From assembly GCA_013365365.1 (NCBI GenBank), contig JABVXU010000021.1:248001-312000 (forward strand): a stretch of DNA of 64,000 nt, given 5' to 3'. Both the position numbers and the translations under genes were made by a program. Below, piece by piece: positions 34,516 to 49,200 of the stretch. Each line of letters starts with the position of its first letter. The first letter of the stretch is position 1. The DNA is from Cruorifilaria tuberocauda. Taxonomy: Eukaryota > Nematoda > Chromadorea > Rhabditida > Onchocercidae. The notes under the pieces were generated by a model that saw only the letters and a program-made list of their open reading frames with translations, had not been told where the DNA came from and searched no databases.

Positions 34516-37500
34516 CTTCCGTATCAAGTTTGGATAGCAAAATCATCTTTTTACATAATTGATTTACTAAGAAATATGTTCGTGTATTTTTTGAATGTTA
34601 ATATAATGCCATGTATTTTACTATCACTCATTATTGGTTTAATTGAATAGTGAATGGTATCAAGAAGTGAAATTCTTGTTTTCATTGGAAACTCATGGTA
34701 ATATCGTTTGTTTACGGTTTAATATAAAAAAATTATTTTAAGGGAAAAGTGCAAAGCGAAAGATAGATATTTTCAAAGCTCTGTCTACTGAAAACATTCA
34801 ACATCACTGAAAGAAATAACAAAATGTTTTCAAGTTATATCATGTAAATATACCTTTCTATATACGAAAAGTTTTGAATTTGACGTTGTTAAATGTTTAA
34901 AAATTCGGCACATTGTTCCACCTGAAATAAGGCCATTTTCATTTCAATACGATTCTTAAATAAATGTTATTGTGATGAAAATATTCTGTAGCAATAAAAA
35001 TTCTTAATGAATTTTAAAATAACAGTAATCAATTCTCTTACATATATTGTTATCACGAAGACATAAAATTAGGATAAGTAAGAAATTTCCGTTTATTTAT
35101 AGTTTAGATTCGTTTCAACGTATTCTTTTGTTTAGAGATAACCCTCTTAATCTTTCTCTAATAATTTAATGAGTTGAAGAGTTGTAAAGATTGATTTAAT
35201 ATGATAATAGTTGTTGATATAAGGCTTCGTGTCATAAAAACTTTTAAGCTACTTTTTTTAGTTTATGCTTCTGAAATCTTTGCAAATCTCCACTAATCTT
35301 GCAAAAATAGTAATATCTAATATGATTTCAATTTATTTCGGCCAATCATTCCGGTTCTTTTCCTCTTCTCAAAGAAAAAATAGTTTCACTTAGTAACAAT
35401 TGAATTACTGATATACACTGATATTCTCTTCTAGATTTTGCAATAATTTCAATGAACAAAAATGAAAGAACGATAAATCATCGTAATGATATAATTCGAA
35501 ATTATATTCATTGAGAATAAGTTAAACTGCGGCACAAAATGCGTCTATTCAATTGCGCTTGCTCGTTAACATCACGCAGTGCAAGCAACAGATTGTGATG
35601 TGAGTAATCCTTCCTTTTTCAATATCAAGCCTATCGGCGATCTAATCATCAGTTTTCGTGCAAATATTGCTTCAAATTTCGATTTATTTAGAACTAACGC
35701 AAATCCATTATTTCTACTACAAAATATATCTTTATCAAGCAAATTTCGCGTCGCTAATAAACAAAAATTTTTGAAAATAAAAGTAAGAGTAATATTATGA
35801 AAAGTTCTTTTTGTTGGGCAATAAATATGATCAAATGACGCTAGTTCAAGCTCTAATAATGTATCAAATTAATCGATTCAATAATACGGATAACAGCTTA
35901 CGCTTGCCAACTTTTACCTGCCAATTTTATATCAATTTACTAAATTTCAGATCACGCGATTTATGGGTTTTAACGAAACGATATGTCTAATGACCAAAAG
36001 TACGAGAATGAGGAATACGATTATCATTAGTAACTGATGTTTTAAACAGAGTTAGTTCCAAGTAATAAGCATCATATTTGCTTATAGAGATCAAATGCAT
36101 CAATCCAAACTATACAAACTTTTCTGCTTATTGTAATTGTTTTGTTGCTTCTGTCGCCGAGAGAATTCCATTAGGCACAAAGATGCGGAATATGATGAAA
36201 CTAATACAGTGATTCCTGTTACAGAAATATAAACACATAGGAGAATAGTTGTCAGTTTATCGATTCATTGTATCTACTGTTAGAATTGTTCAGTAATAGG
36301 TTTTGTCAAGGAATGCTCAGTGTAATTGGGATCTTCCTGTTGCTAATAATATTGCATCAACTCGAGAAATTTATAGAGTTATAGACTTGTCGCTTTATGC
36401 TTTATTAGTTTAACTTTTAAACAGTAAATAGAGCTTCTTATCCTTTTCCGTTTATTTTAATTGAGCATATTTTCGAAGTTTGACTTTCCGTTATAAAAAA
36501 AATGAAATGCTTTCTTGCAAAGTTGTGGATTAATTATCTTTCAAAATCATCAATTTTGTTGCTTGTGAAATTCGAAATAATTTTGTACTAAATTTATTGA
36601 AATAATTAAAACAATATATGGAAATGAAGATTATTCGCCAATGCGTTCCAATTGTTCACCTGAATCTATTCATTTAACTTGCTTTGTTATATTATTGTGA
36701 AACGTTCAAATAATCGTTGTGCATTTAGCTTCCTTTGTGTCAAAAGGATTACAATAATATATTTCGTTTGTCAAACGATTGTAAAGGTTAAACCGATCAT
36801 TTGTCCGTTCTATGTGTCAAATGGCATCAATACTGGTATCAAAGATCTTCACTAACCGTACCGAATAGTACTGCTGGACAGAAACTACTTCAACCAGCGA
36901 TAGTTTTATCATCTCCAAAAATAAACCTTTTGTCAATCAATAAATCTTATTCCCAACCATCCTTCCAATGCCTACAATAAACAAAAAGTCAACAACACTT
37001 ATCTTTTGATTATATTTGAAATCACATAATGGCTATCTTTTGAGAATGATCGCATTAAAATAATAGAAAAAAGCGATACCGAATCGCCAAAAGTAAGTTT
37101 AGCTTTTTTGCTCGGAAATCCTTAGTTGTCAGTCCGATTGGTTATTCCTATAAACATTATAGTAAAAGTTGAATACAGTTATTTTATATCAGTACTGAAA
37201 GTTTTGAAAGCCATAATTGATCATAATTATTATTCAGAATTAATGTGAACAATATTGACAAGACAAACTTTGAGAGTGAAATGTCTTCTCATTATTGTTG
37301 TGTAAATAAATTGAAGATTTTCTTGACTGAAGCAACTTGATTGTTAAATTCTTTCTGGCTATGATTTAATATTCAGTTCTTTCAGTTCCATAATTTTATC
37401 ATAGTTTCGCATCATTAACTGAATCACCGATCGATGGAGAGTTAACTTTCTGATTGACATCATTCCTTCTTCTAAATCAAGTTTCTCTTGTCGTCATACA

Positions 37501-40500
37501 TTACCTCTACCATTTCTTATTATAATTCATTATAATAATACATCAGAATGCCAATAATTTGGATTTATAAAACGTTAAATTGGGATTTTTTACTGATCTA
37601 ATTTGTATAAAAAAGTTAATTAAAAGAATCAGCAAAGAATGTAAGGAATGATGTATGAGCTGGAATTATTGTTTCAAGATTTTCCATTTCGAAATCAGAA
37701 ACAACTGAGGTATGTGATTGAATATATCACTGGAAGTAACACTGATAATTTAGCTTTTTCCCTGAATAAAATGAAATAAAAGGCTATTTCAGTCTATTAT
37801 TGATATAAATAAGTAATGATTTGATATCCCCATCGTATGCTTTAATTGTCGTCGAATGAGCAATTTATTTGTCGTGAAAATGGGCAGATAAAGTAAATTA
37901 CAATAAGTAAGGTATTGTAAACTTTGATTTTAATGATAATGCGTGCTTGAAAGTTGTGATATTTGATGGAATTCGCATCAGTGTGTGAGTAATTTCAATG
38001 ATTTGTTGTTGAAGGGAATAAGTTAAAAGTGTTATTTGAGAGATATGAACACATGCCTGCATACAATCAATCCCAAAGTGTACGCCCATATGAATCATGA
38101 ATAAATGCTCAAAGATTTCCTAACTCTTATTATTTCTTATTGTTCCATTTATTTTCATTTCCAATGCAATTCAAATAGATGAATTTGGAAAGAGGTGTGC
38201 ACAATATTATACTCGAACTATAAATAGCATTATTGAAAACAAGAAGACAAGGAGTGAAACGCCAAAACAAATTGAGGAGATAAGCACTGCGAGTTTTCCT
38301 TGTTTTGTTGGTATCGTTTTCGCTTTCTGCTTTTTCTTTTCTGAAATTATCTAATATTCAAAATAGATGTCAAGGACTGGAAATCAGAATTTTATTGATT
38401 ATTTTCACAGAAATGCTTGTGATGATTTAATTAGCGATAACATCTCTAATAGAATTTATGGACAATATTTAAATCAGATAAATATTATCTGTCAAAAAAG
38501 AACTTACTTTTTCTGAAAAATCTTTTATTCATTTAAACTAAAAGGCTGTGAAAATTTATCTTTACTTTCAGAAAGGTTCGAATTTTTCAGTATTCAAGAA
38601 TTTCATTTTAGCAATTAAAAAAGAATCGTTTTTGAGGGAAAATTTCTGTAATAAATAAAACCTCTTTTCTCAATTAATCTAAAGTTACTGGGAAAAATAA
38701 AACTTTATACCATGTATGGAAATCTAATTAGAAAAAATCATTTGCAAAAAGATATGGGAAATTTATACGATGAAATTGGTTGTATTTGAATTTAACCAGT
38801 CGTAGAATTCATAGAATATTTTCCTTTCATTGAAGTTAAAACTGAATTTAAATAATGTTTAAATCAAAATTCTAAATCATTTCACATAAAATTTCAGATA
38901 GCGAGACTCTTAATTAAACCGATCATATTACAACTCTTAATTAGTACTTTTAAGAGTTTGAGGAGAAATTGATGGAGATGTCAATGATGGAAATAAAGGT
39001 AATGGTGACGCAGGAAGCGGTGATTTCCGCTCATCGTCCATTTTTCACTGCTATTTCGAGAAACTTTCTACCTTCTAAAAATATATGATTAAAGTTTTCA
39101 CATCTATCTTGTTTTTGGAGAAATTATTTTCAATACTTTGAATACAACAAATATTTTGAAGTGCAGAATTTCTAATCTAAAAAATAAAGAAATTGCAAGA
39201 CTGAGACATATCACACAAAATAGAATTCACATTGCTCAGATATGAAAAATTTTTGACCGATAGGATGCTACAAAAATAAATGAAGATTCAAACAGAAATT
39301 CATTTATATTATATTCAACTAGCATCTTTTGATTTTGCATATTCAAATATTAATAAATTTTTCATAGCCAGAATGCGAAGTCTATGTCTATTTGATGGTC
39401 ACCTAGAAGTGGTCAACATGACTTTGAAATGGAAAAAAGCGAATGGGTATTGTGTTGATAAAAAGTCCAATTTGAATGAATATTCATATTTTCGTGATAA
39501 TTCAGTTTCAGTTTGGTAAAGTGAAAAAGCCAAGTTTGATTGTGCAATGGCGCCGACTTGCATTCATTTTCTTTTCTTTATTTAATATATTGTTTAAAAA
39601 TAATAGTAACACAGTTTAAAAAGTGAAATGTCTGGGAAAATTCAGTCAATAATCGATTTTTCTAAATGAAAAATTCTTGCTGATTATAGATTCCAAGAGA
39701 ATGGCGTACTTTTCTATTCGCGGGAATGCTTCAGTGGGGAAGAATTACTCTTTCCTCTCCTCCCTCCACCCGAGGCATCTCATGACTTCTTCCGATTGTT
39801 TCAAGTGAAAAGTTTAATATTAATTTCTTTAATTGCATTCAGAAAACCAAACATTTCTTGATTTCTACTCCAAAAACTTTGATTTCTTTCAAAAATATAA
39901 TTCCTTCTAACTTGACAATTTCAGTTTGACCGACAAATAATTATATAAAGTATTCGATTAAAAATTTAATTTTACCTAAATCAAAAATGGACGATTTCGT
40001 TTTCAATTTTACTCATGTAATAATTCATCTTTCCTTGTGCATGCTTTATAAAATAAATAAATGTAAAAGTGAGTGTTTTTCAGAGTTCTCAGTTTTCTTC
40101 ACTTTCATTAAAGGTTTGAAAATCAGTCATGAAATTATGATTTTTTCAAAGCGTTGTGGGAGTAGACTTTCCTATATTCAAATGAAAAGGAAAATTTCTT
40201 ATATGATGCTAATTTAAACGATTAAATATTATATCGGGTTCCAGATTCATTTTGTCCTTTCCCTGATTGACCACTGAGTAATTATTAATTTTAGCGTCTT
40301 TCGTCCCTTAAAATGACGAAAAATTTCAATGTTGTCTTAAAAATTTTGAATATTGTTTCATAGCAATTTCATTCAAATGAAGAAACTTTCAGTTCTATCA
40401 AAACGTTAATTAAATCTTTAAATTTTTGTTTGAATTCATGTTATTTCGACACTTCTTATCGTTCTCATTTTTTAGTAGCTATTAGCAGTAAAATTATGGT

Positions 40501-40876
40501 GAATAAAATAAAATTCCTGCATTTATCAGTTAGATGAACTTTGAAAACTTTAAATCCCTTAACTCTGTTATTTTAAACAGCCATCTCTATTACATTGGAA
40601 TTTTGCCTTCATATGAATTTTTATCTTTCCTTATCTAACTCGATCAAACAAGGGTGATCAATCTTTCATTGAAATTAGAAATAATTCTTTTGTCAAATCC
40701 CTTGTATAAAAACAATATATTTAAAAATCATAATATAGAATAACAATTTTTTGATTATTGACAATCTTTTTTATGAGGGAATTCGATCAAAGTAAACAGA
40801 CGAAATGTCAAATTTTCTGATCAAAAGTCAGAAGTAATTAAATAATTGTTTGATTTGATTTTATTCCGGGGAATCG
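34516..40876. other. Gene-poor 6.3-kb stretch
   Basis: AT-rich, full of stops in all frames, and without recognised exons. Items noted: a coding-like minus-strand frame at about 35579-35800; a minus-strand Pro/Ser-rich short frame near 38933-39035; and a distinctly less AT-rich patch at about 39695-39795. It contains the upstream region of MFSD5 at its right end. Scattered further decayed transfers cannot be excluded by eye. Confidence 0.5.
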
Positions 40877-43800
40877 ATGTTTTTCGAGTGGAGTTTCTGC
40901 ATACTAGTTATTATCTGTATAATACAGTACTTTTATACAAGAAAGAAGAATGTTACAAACGAGAGCCCCATATTTCGAAAGTTTCAATGTCGCTATCTTC
41001 TTATCTATCTTCTTGCTACAGGCTTGTTTTACAGTTTTAATCTGAATTTCATAATTTTTCCACTTGCCACTTGTAAACTTTATATTATTCCCGAGAATTT
41101 CAGCAGGTGATTGGCTTCAGGGGCCTTACATTTATGCGCTCTATGATTCTTATGGAATGACAAAGCATGCAATTGAATTGCTATTTATGGCCGGCTTTGG
41201 TTCCAGTCTTATCTTTGGTACATTTATCGCTTCCATCGCTGACAAATAGTAAGTAATAAGCGATAATGATTTAAGTGATAGTGATAAGTGATAATGATAA
41301 TTCAAATTTTGCATTACTGTCTCATTATTAAGAATAATGTTGAATTTTGAAAAAGAAATAAAAGTTTTTGAGTTGGAAAATTGATGGAAAAATTCAATAA
41401 AAAATTAAAGTTTTGTTTTAACTAATTTTGTCCAAACTGCGAATTATATATAGCATCAGGCTTCTTTAAAATTTTAGTAGTGTAAATTAAGTCAAAGCGA
41501 AATTTTTGAAAATTTAATTCACTGTTATTTTGCAGAGAAAACTGAAATTCTATAAAATCTTAAAGAAATTCCTATAAGCAAAAATGTAAGTTAAAGTATT
41601 ATTAAGAGCGTTATGTTAATAAATCATATAATAGCGGACGTCGATTAAGTTGTCTACTGTACGCTGTACTGTATGCCACAGCATGTGTTACAAAACATTT
41701 TGCTAATTTCTGGATTTTAATAATTGGCAGAATATTTGGTGGTGTAGCGACGTCTATTTTATATAGTGCATTTGAATCATGGCTAGTTTGCGAACACAAT
41801 AAGGCTTGTTCATTTCAATAAAATTCTCAATTTCTGCTTCCTTAACTTTTCCTCATTACAAATTAAACATTAACTTAGAAGATGACGTAATTTATAAGAA
41901 ACATCGTAATGAATTTAATCAAATTAGTGTTACGATTATTTTTCAGATTTAAATTATTAGTACTTTCAAATATTTCAGCATTGCTTCAGTCCAGATTTGT
42001 TGAAGACAATTTTTTCCAATGCAGCCGTCGGTAATTCGATTATGGCGATTATTTCTGGATTGGTGGCACAGTACTTTGCCGATGCTTTTGGATATGTGTT
42101 CGTTTTACCCCTTTTTGTCTTTTATTAAATTTTCCGGTTATCATTTAACTTCTTCAATCTTTCATACAAAAATGATCTTGTCCATGTGTACAACTCAACA
42201 ATTCTTCACTAATTAAAATTCAAAACAGCTAGCAATACAATTAATCAGTTATTTTTATATTTTTTGCACCGTTTCTTTTACTTAAGCAATATTAGAATGA
42301 CGTAAGGCACTTTTCACTTTATTACTTTAATATGGGATGAACGAAGTAGCTTACAAACTCTTACAACTACAAGTTTTGCAGAATTCCGTTCGATATATCA
42401 CTTGCAGTGCTAGCAATGATGGCGATGTGTACCATTGTTTGTTGGACAGAAAATTATGGCTGTGAAAAAACGGCTCTTACTGTACAGTTTATGGATGCCT
42501 ACAGTGCTATGAGAAATGGCCAGCTTCTTGAATACTTCTTCTAATTCCGCCATTTATAAATTCTTCCACAGAGTTTCATTCACTAATCTTTATTAATCGA
42601 ATTTCCAGCGTTAATAAGTGATGCCTAAGTTCTATTTAGTTTTGCTAAAAGTTAACTATAATTTTGTTGATATAAAGATTATTTCAGATTGGCGAGTGAT
42701 ATGTTTAGCATTGATTCAAAGTTTATTCGAAAGTACGCTGTATTTATTCATCCTTCAATGGACACCCACATTATCGGATGCAAGCAATGATGTGATACAA
42801 CACGGATATATCTTTGCTTCATTCATGGTAGCCGTAATGATCGGCTCAACGATGTTCAAATTATTTAACAAATATCAACGTCCGGAATCATTTATAAGGT
42901 TTCGTTCATTGTAACTGAAATTTATCTAAAACTCGATAACTAATTACTTTTATGGTTTTCATCCTATTTAAAGTGATACTTTCTTATATTCTTTTCCCTA
43001 AGCATTCGTTAATTGCGAGATTAAAATAAGACACATATATGGCATTTTCAGTCAAATTCTGAGTTATAATGATTAAATTTATTTTCTATGATAATGTTAT
43101 CAGTATTGTTCAAGTTTTTGAATCTTTTAATGTATCTCTTAATTTTCAGCAATTCTTTTCTGATGAATAATTTTTATTCAAAAAGAGTTATGACTACTTA
43201 ATTTAGCTCGCATCAACGAAAATAGCTAATTGGGAACTTCTATACTTTAGTATCATGCTATCTAATACATAATATTAAATTCACTTCAGATTTGTATTGG
43301 CAGTATCAGTTTTATGCTTAGCTACTCCAATTATATGGCCGAATCATGCGATGGCCATATTTGCAGCGTTTGTATTTTTTGAGGTTTGTGTTGGAATTTT
43401 TTGGCCTTCAATGAGTTTCATGCGTGGAATTTATATTGCTGAAGCTACCCGAGCAACAATTATGAATTTCTGTCGTATTCCACTGAATGCTATCGTTATT
43501 ATTATTTTATCTCAGAATCTATCACGTCAAGCAATTTTCCAATGTTGTGTGATATTTTTAACGTTTGCTACAGTCGCTCAGCAATATTTGTACAGGTATT
43601 TTTACTGCTTAACAATAAATTAATTATTATTCTATTTCCAATGAAGTAACATTTCGTGTCATATTTTATATTACATTTACTTTCTAAGGTGAGTTGGATA
43701 TGTTCTACGTTATTGGTAGAGTAAAATTGTTTTTTAATTCTAGAATCAGAAGAGATGATGGAAAAGTGGAGACGAAATTCTCGGTGACAAGTGTAACAGT

Positions 43801-43879
43801 AACAATGGAGAAAATAGTTGTATCAGCGTCTACTAATACATCAAATAGTTTATCGCTATCTTCTATAACCAACCAATAG
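40877..43879 (+). CDS. MFSD5: Major facilitator MFSD5 (molybdate-anion transporter family)
   Basis: Predicted 12-helix membrane transporter; the family is implicated in molybdate uptake. Eight exons in frame: 40877-41021, 41107-41248, 41635-41803, 41979-42097, 42382-42518, 42688-42898, 43290-43595, 43744-43879, giving 454 residues against about 450 in vertebrates. Landmarks: N-terminal hydrophobic helix, GDWLQGPYIYALYDSYG, the MFS loop motif DKYGRRLSCLL, IIGRIFGGVATSILYSAFES, ALIQSLFESTLYLFILQWTP, and FWPSMSFMRGIYI. The cytoplasmic tail is short and Ser/Thr-rich. Introns 1, 3 and 5 need GC donors to keep both frame and family alignment. No trans-splice acceptor is obvious right before the ATG, so the start is slightly less certain. 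Confidence 0.92.
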
Positions 43880-46231
43880 ATGGTCTATCAGAGATATAAG
43901 AAAAAATAAAGGAATTGTTAGCAGTTGCTCAGTGAACATTATTAATCAGATTGACGAAGATGGACGATATCATTGAGACTAGTCATTCTTGCATTACTAT
44001 ATTAGTTTGCTACTTCAATTTATCTAGTATAGCCGAAATATCTCGTTAATCTGTCTTCCCCAGATTTTCAGAAACTGACTTTAGTTCAGGATGTTGCAAC
44101 GGTAGATAGAACGTTATGCTGCCCATCCTATCCCATATATACATATATATATATATGCAGGAACTAATTCCATTAATAAACCAAAACTTTTCATGGTTTA
44201 TCATAATAGATAAGAGAAAGACAATGAGGACTTCAGAGTATAAGTATGCAAAGTATACAACTATAAATATTAAAGCGTAAAATCTCTGAATTTTGCGATG
44301 TCCTGAGTAACCGGCATGTTAGGAAACAATGAGCGAAGTCAAAGTGCAGTGACCATCAATTTATGCATGGAATACAAATGCTTTTTCGTTGAACATTCCT
44401 TATTATACTGATTCAGTTTTGATAAAATGCAACCAATATCTCGATTGGAAGAGGGCTGATGGACCAAAAAATCTCACTGTTTCTTCTCAAGCTCGCAATT
44501 CAATTCTTTTAATGCATCACTGAGATGGAATATTATTTTAATTAGAATTTTCGCGTGATTTACATCGCTTTATCAATTTAATTTAATTCTATTGGTTTCA
44601 ATCTTAGAATCTTCCAATGATTTACCATCCATTCTCATATTATTTCCATAGGAAATAATTCAAAATTCTGCACTTTATTTTATAAGAGGTGATACATACT
44701 GAAAAGAGTAATTTTAGCAAAGAAACACAAACATAAAACATACTATTGCAACTTTATACATATAAATCTCATATTGAATTTGAATAACGTGTAGAATCTG
44801 CTGGTTATAAAAGGCTGAAGAAGAGGAAATGAAGGAATGAATTTAACAGAAAAAATATAAAACAATGTTCAATGGAAGCAAACATTTTACAAACATCAAG
44901 AATAATACAGTTCCTTTATTGTTTTACATTTTATATCTTTAAAACGAAAGGAAAATTTCCAAACAAATTTGCACAGTAATTGTTACAATGAATTCAACCA
45001 AGGAATGGGTAAATACAAGTCAATGGGAAACGATAAATTACAGAAGCTTACACAATAATTGAATTGAACGACCCGTATTATCTCTGTGATCATCAATAAT
45101 ACAAAGCTCCACAAAAATAATTCAACTCAATATTTATCAGCTTGCGCAATAGAGCCAAATCTTTTGCTGCAATTGAAAATTTACATTTTGAAATTTCAAG
45201 CTCCGAAGAACAACGTAATTTGCCTGAAAAAATTGTTGATTTCCGAAAATAGCATTTCTACAGCAATGCAGAATCCAGAAGATATTTTTGTTCAAGTGTA
45301 TAAAACAGCCAGCTATAAATTTACATGGAAGACAAACATAAAGAAACAAAAGGCTTTGCTGAAAAAGCAAAACCTACGAATATTTGCAAAAGATAACCAT
45401 CAAATATTGAATATACAATAAATGCAATACAAGAAAACACATACAACGAAAATATTTTGAAACAGGCAAGAGAAATGCTTTTCTTTTTAAACTTACGCCG
45501 CAAAGTACAGTTAAACTTCTATATCGAAACATAATTTTCGAAATTTTCGGAACAAAGTTACTTCCAATAATATGACTCTTCCTTGGATTTTAATCCTAAA
45601 GATTATAATAAAATTATAAACGTGGCACACAAAAGCAACAGCTCGTTTTGAAATTATGTAGAGATTTTTTTCACTGAATATTCTGTATAGTTTGCGGGCT
45701 GCTGCCTGCTGATAATTGCGATGCATGTGGTGCATTTGCATTTATGTGGCGTGCATTTGAGCCCATGCAAGAATTTGCCACACTTTGGAAAAGCCTGAAA
45801 GAAAACTCTAGGTCGTGGCCTTACTGAGGGAAACATGGAAAAATTCCGGAATAGCAAATCAATCAAAACTTTGTTTTAAATCCTTGCATGCCTCTTTACT
45901 GCAACAATTACTGTTACTAGCTGGACTTTACTTACATGATTATCATTTTTCTTATCAATTTTTGCATATATAAAATTAAAATTCCCGATGTTCTGAAGCA
46001 CATACTATAACATATTGATGAATAGTATTATTCTTAGTACATTACAGAATCTAAAACGATATCTCATAAAAGTAATAGTAAGTACCTCTCATCAAATGCT
46101 GCTAACTCTTTGTATAAAAAATTAATGAAACAACGTTTGGGGATTAAAAACATCAAAAAAAGCAAATAAGTAAAATAACAAACTACACATTTAAAGAATT
46201 TCTTCTTGCCTAGCACTTTCGCTCTTCATTT
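43880..46231. other. Convergent region between MFSD5 and CNOT1
   Basis: Holds the MFSD5 3' end (AATAAA at 43905-43910, very close to the stop), a (TA)n tract at about 44136-44157, and probably a long CNOT1 3' UTR on the minus strand. Open frames at 45086-45421 (+) and 45654-45866 (-) are not supported as genes. Confidence 0.5.
44136..44157. repeat. TA microsatellite
   Basis: Short run of alternating T and A with one interruption. Confidence 0.8.
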
Positions 46232-49200
46232 TCATCCTCTTGCTCTAAATTTATCAAACAAGAACCTTTCAATCTCTGGAGCACATCGCACAAAATCATG
46301 TTTCCAAAAACTATAGCTCGGATTTTTGATCAGCTCAATGAAGGTAATCAGTAAACCCCACGGATGTGGACGTAGAGCAACCAAACGCTCAAATAATATT
46401 CTGAAAAAATATCTATATTCTGCATAAAAACATCAAAGACTTTCAAGACTAACTTTACGCTATTATGAAAAATGAGACAAAAGATAGTCAGCATCGATAT
46501 ATTTCTAAGAAAATGCATACCGCGTAATTTGTTCCTGTATTATTTCAGTATTCGCTTCTAAAAACAGGTACAGAAGAGTGCAGCTGAAATAATGTGTATG
46601 GCTGTTCGGATAACGCAACTGATTTGCTATAGCGTTGAACAACAGGTATCGCCCTGAAATGGAACAGTTTTGAATAGTTCATTTGAAAATTACAAAACAG
46701 GCTAAGAATACATGTTTTTATGGAATTTCCATCACAATTTATAAGAAATGAATTCCTGAAAAACGAACCTTCAGTGCACAAGCTTACTGCCAGATTCTGA
46801 AAAATATCCATATATGCTGTATGCGCGATTGTAGTCATTGTGATGCATTGTTGTTTCTCGTGGATTGCCTGGATTGCGCGCATCCCCACATATATAACAA
46901 CTGCATTCATGACAGTTGTATTATACTTCGATCCAGCAATGTTACTAACCTAAAATTAAATTTATTCTTCTAAAAATACAGAAAAAAGATTAAAGATATT
47001 ATACCAAATCACTAAACAAAATCGAATGACTACCTGCAATAGACTTGGCAAATTGGCGTGAAAATCAACGGAGGAGCGAGTGTTTAAGTAGTCATCCAGC
47101 TGCGTTCTTAATTCATGCGGAATAATTGCAGCCATATTGATATTCATTTTTGGTTCTTGAGTCATTTCTAGCAAGCTATCAACCTATAAAAAGCCGATCT
47201 TACACTAAGTAATGTCAAATCTAAAAAGCGCAGAAAATTTTTAAAAAAAGCAAAAATGGTACCTTCAAATTTGAACCAAATGGATCAGGTAGTCGCATAT
47301 TTTTCGGATAAGCACTAAGCACAAGATTGCGCAACTGAACGCAGTTTGGTGGTATAGTATCACAGATAACAATATGATACTCGCAAAGCAATTCTGGGAA
47401 GTCATGTAAGATCACCAACAAAACGCGAAGAGTGCCCTAAATATTAAGATGTCAAAATATAGTCTGGATCGTTGCGCAACAGTAGTTTGATGATACAATA
47501 TAATAATTCGGCATAATTATAGTTTCAAAACTCAAAGCTGATCACCATATCCTTAATCTATCAAGATTTCCAAAGTAAGATTGTCATATTTCCAAATGTT
47601 TACTCTTTCCATATGGATTTGAAGCAAGTAACAGATCAGCAAAACAATGCACATCAGGAGTTAAAAAAGCAGTTTTGGCAATAAGGGATATAAACTCAAA
47701 AATCATACCTTATACATCATGGCAACTGATTTTGGAAGTTGAATATTACGTAGGAATGGAGCCAAGAATTTCAAATGGCATATGATCAACTGAGTGTACA
47801 TGGCAGACGTTTTCATCGGCTCTGCATTGTCTTTCAATAGCCGACCAATAAAATTTCTGTGTCCAATAATATCTAACCAGGCATAAGCAAAACCCGGCAC
47901 TCGTCGTGGCTGTAGAATAAATAGAGCCTGCCTGCAATATTGAATAATCCTGTGAACTGTCGAAAAAGGAACCGCGATAAGGAAAATAAACAATAATTTT
48001 TTGAAATATTACCCAAAAGCCTCTAAAATGTGCCACGAAATAACATCCAAAGTAGGGTCAGGAACGGTAAGTTCATTGAACATGATAATAAGAATACGCT
48101 GATATGGCATTGCATGAAAGTCAGTACCGCGAACCTAAATTGTAAACTGTTTTCAAGAAATATTTGCACTAAAAAGAAAAATAAGACAATAATTCAATTA
48201 TAGATCAAAACCAGCAAACCATTATATTCGAGGATAAAAGAAAGCAGAACAACGAGCTGAAAAACGAATATGAACAAGATTTTTTTTCCAGTAATTATCT
48301 CAATTTGATGAAATTCCATCGAAAGTTGATTTCTTTCTTATAAAATTTGCCATAACAACAAGAACAGCGAGAATGTTCAATGCATGAATTAAAAAAAAAA
48401 TTATAACACAACCTCATGATCCAAATGCAATACGTTGGTAATGATATTTAACACTTTCTTCAATAAATTAATTTTCGTTTGATATTGACTCCCATCACTG
48501 TGCTTGATCATTAAACTGCAAAAACAATAATTTCATATCAATAACGAAACAAGAACGCAGAGAATATCTGACACCTTCAAAATAATTTCTAACCATGTAA
48601 GTTTGACGAAAGCATCAAGTGTATAATAGCATCGTTGTCGTACAACGGTCGTCGGATGGCTGTTTACGTCGTTCTTTATCAGCCTATATGACACATCAAC
48701 ACACATTTCGGTGCACAAACGAAAGAATCGTGTGATCATTTCGTCTGTTGATATAACACCTTGCTCGTGCATCTGAAAATGTGCAGCGGTCTCAATTCAA
48801 TTCAAGAAAAAATTTAAGATTTAAACAAATATCCTCGGCTTCTTATCTTCGTCAATTTTTTCAGATGACAAACTTTAATTTTATACAAATCACAAGAATT
48901 TGCTTCGGAATTCAGTAGTCCGTATAATTCCCAATCCTTGCCGATCAAATGACCGAAGAATTTCTACGTATCTACTTATAACAACAACAAAAAAAGAAAA
49001 ACTGCCTCACCACATGAACAATTTGAGCAAGAGCTTGTTGAGGTTCTTTCTGTGCTTGCGGTGTATAACAAAGTTGTATCCATTCTCGCAGTATCATTTC
49101 TACCTTGCTCTGTAACTCAGCACCATCTTCTATATTATCGGCTCGTAGATGTGCACCACTTCCAACTTGACCAATAGTTGGCACTGATGCAGCAAGTGCT

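Noticed and set aside
34232..34650. Plus-strand open frames of 86 and 97 residues
   Set aside because: Antisense shadow of the minus-strand sucB relic.
37898..38098. 66-residue minus-strand open frame
   Set aside because: No splice partners, no family features, in a gene-poor AT-rich region.
45086..45421. 111-residue plus-strand open frame
   Set aside because: Low-complexity Lys/Asn/Ile-rich composition expected from AT-rich DNA, opposite to the likely CNOT1 3' UTR.
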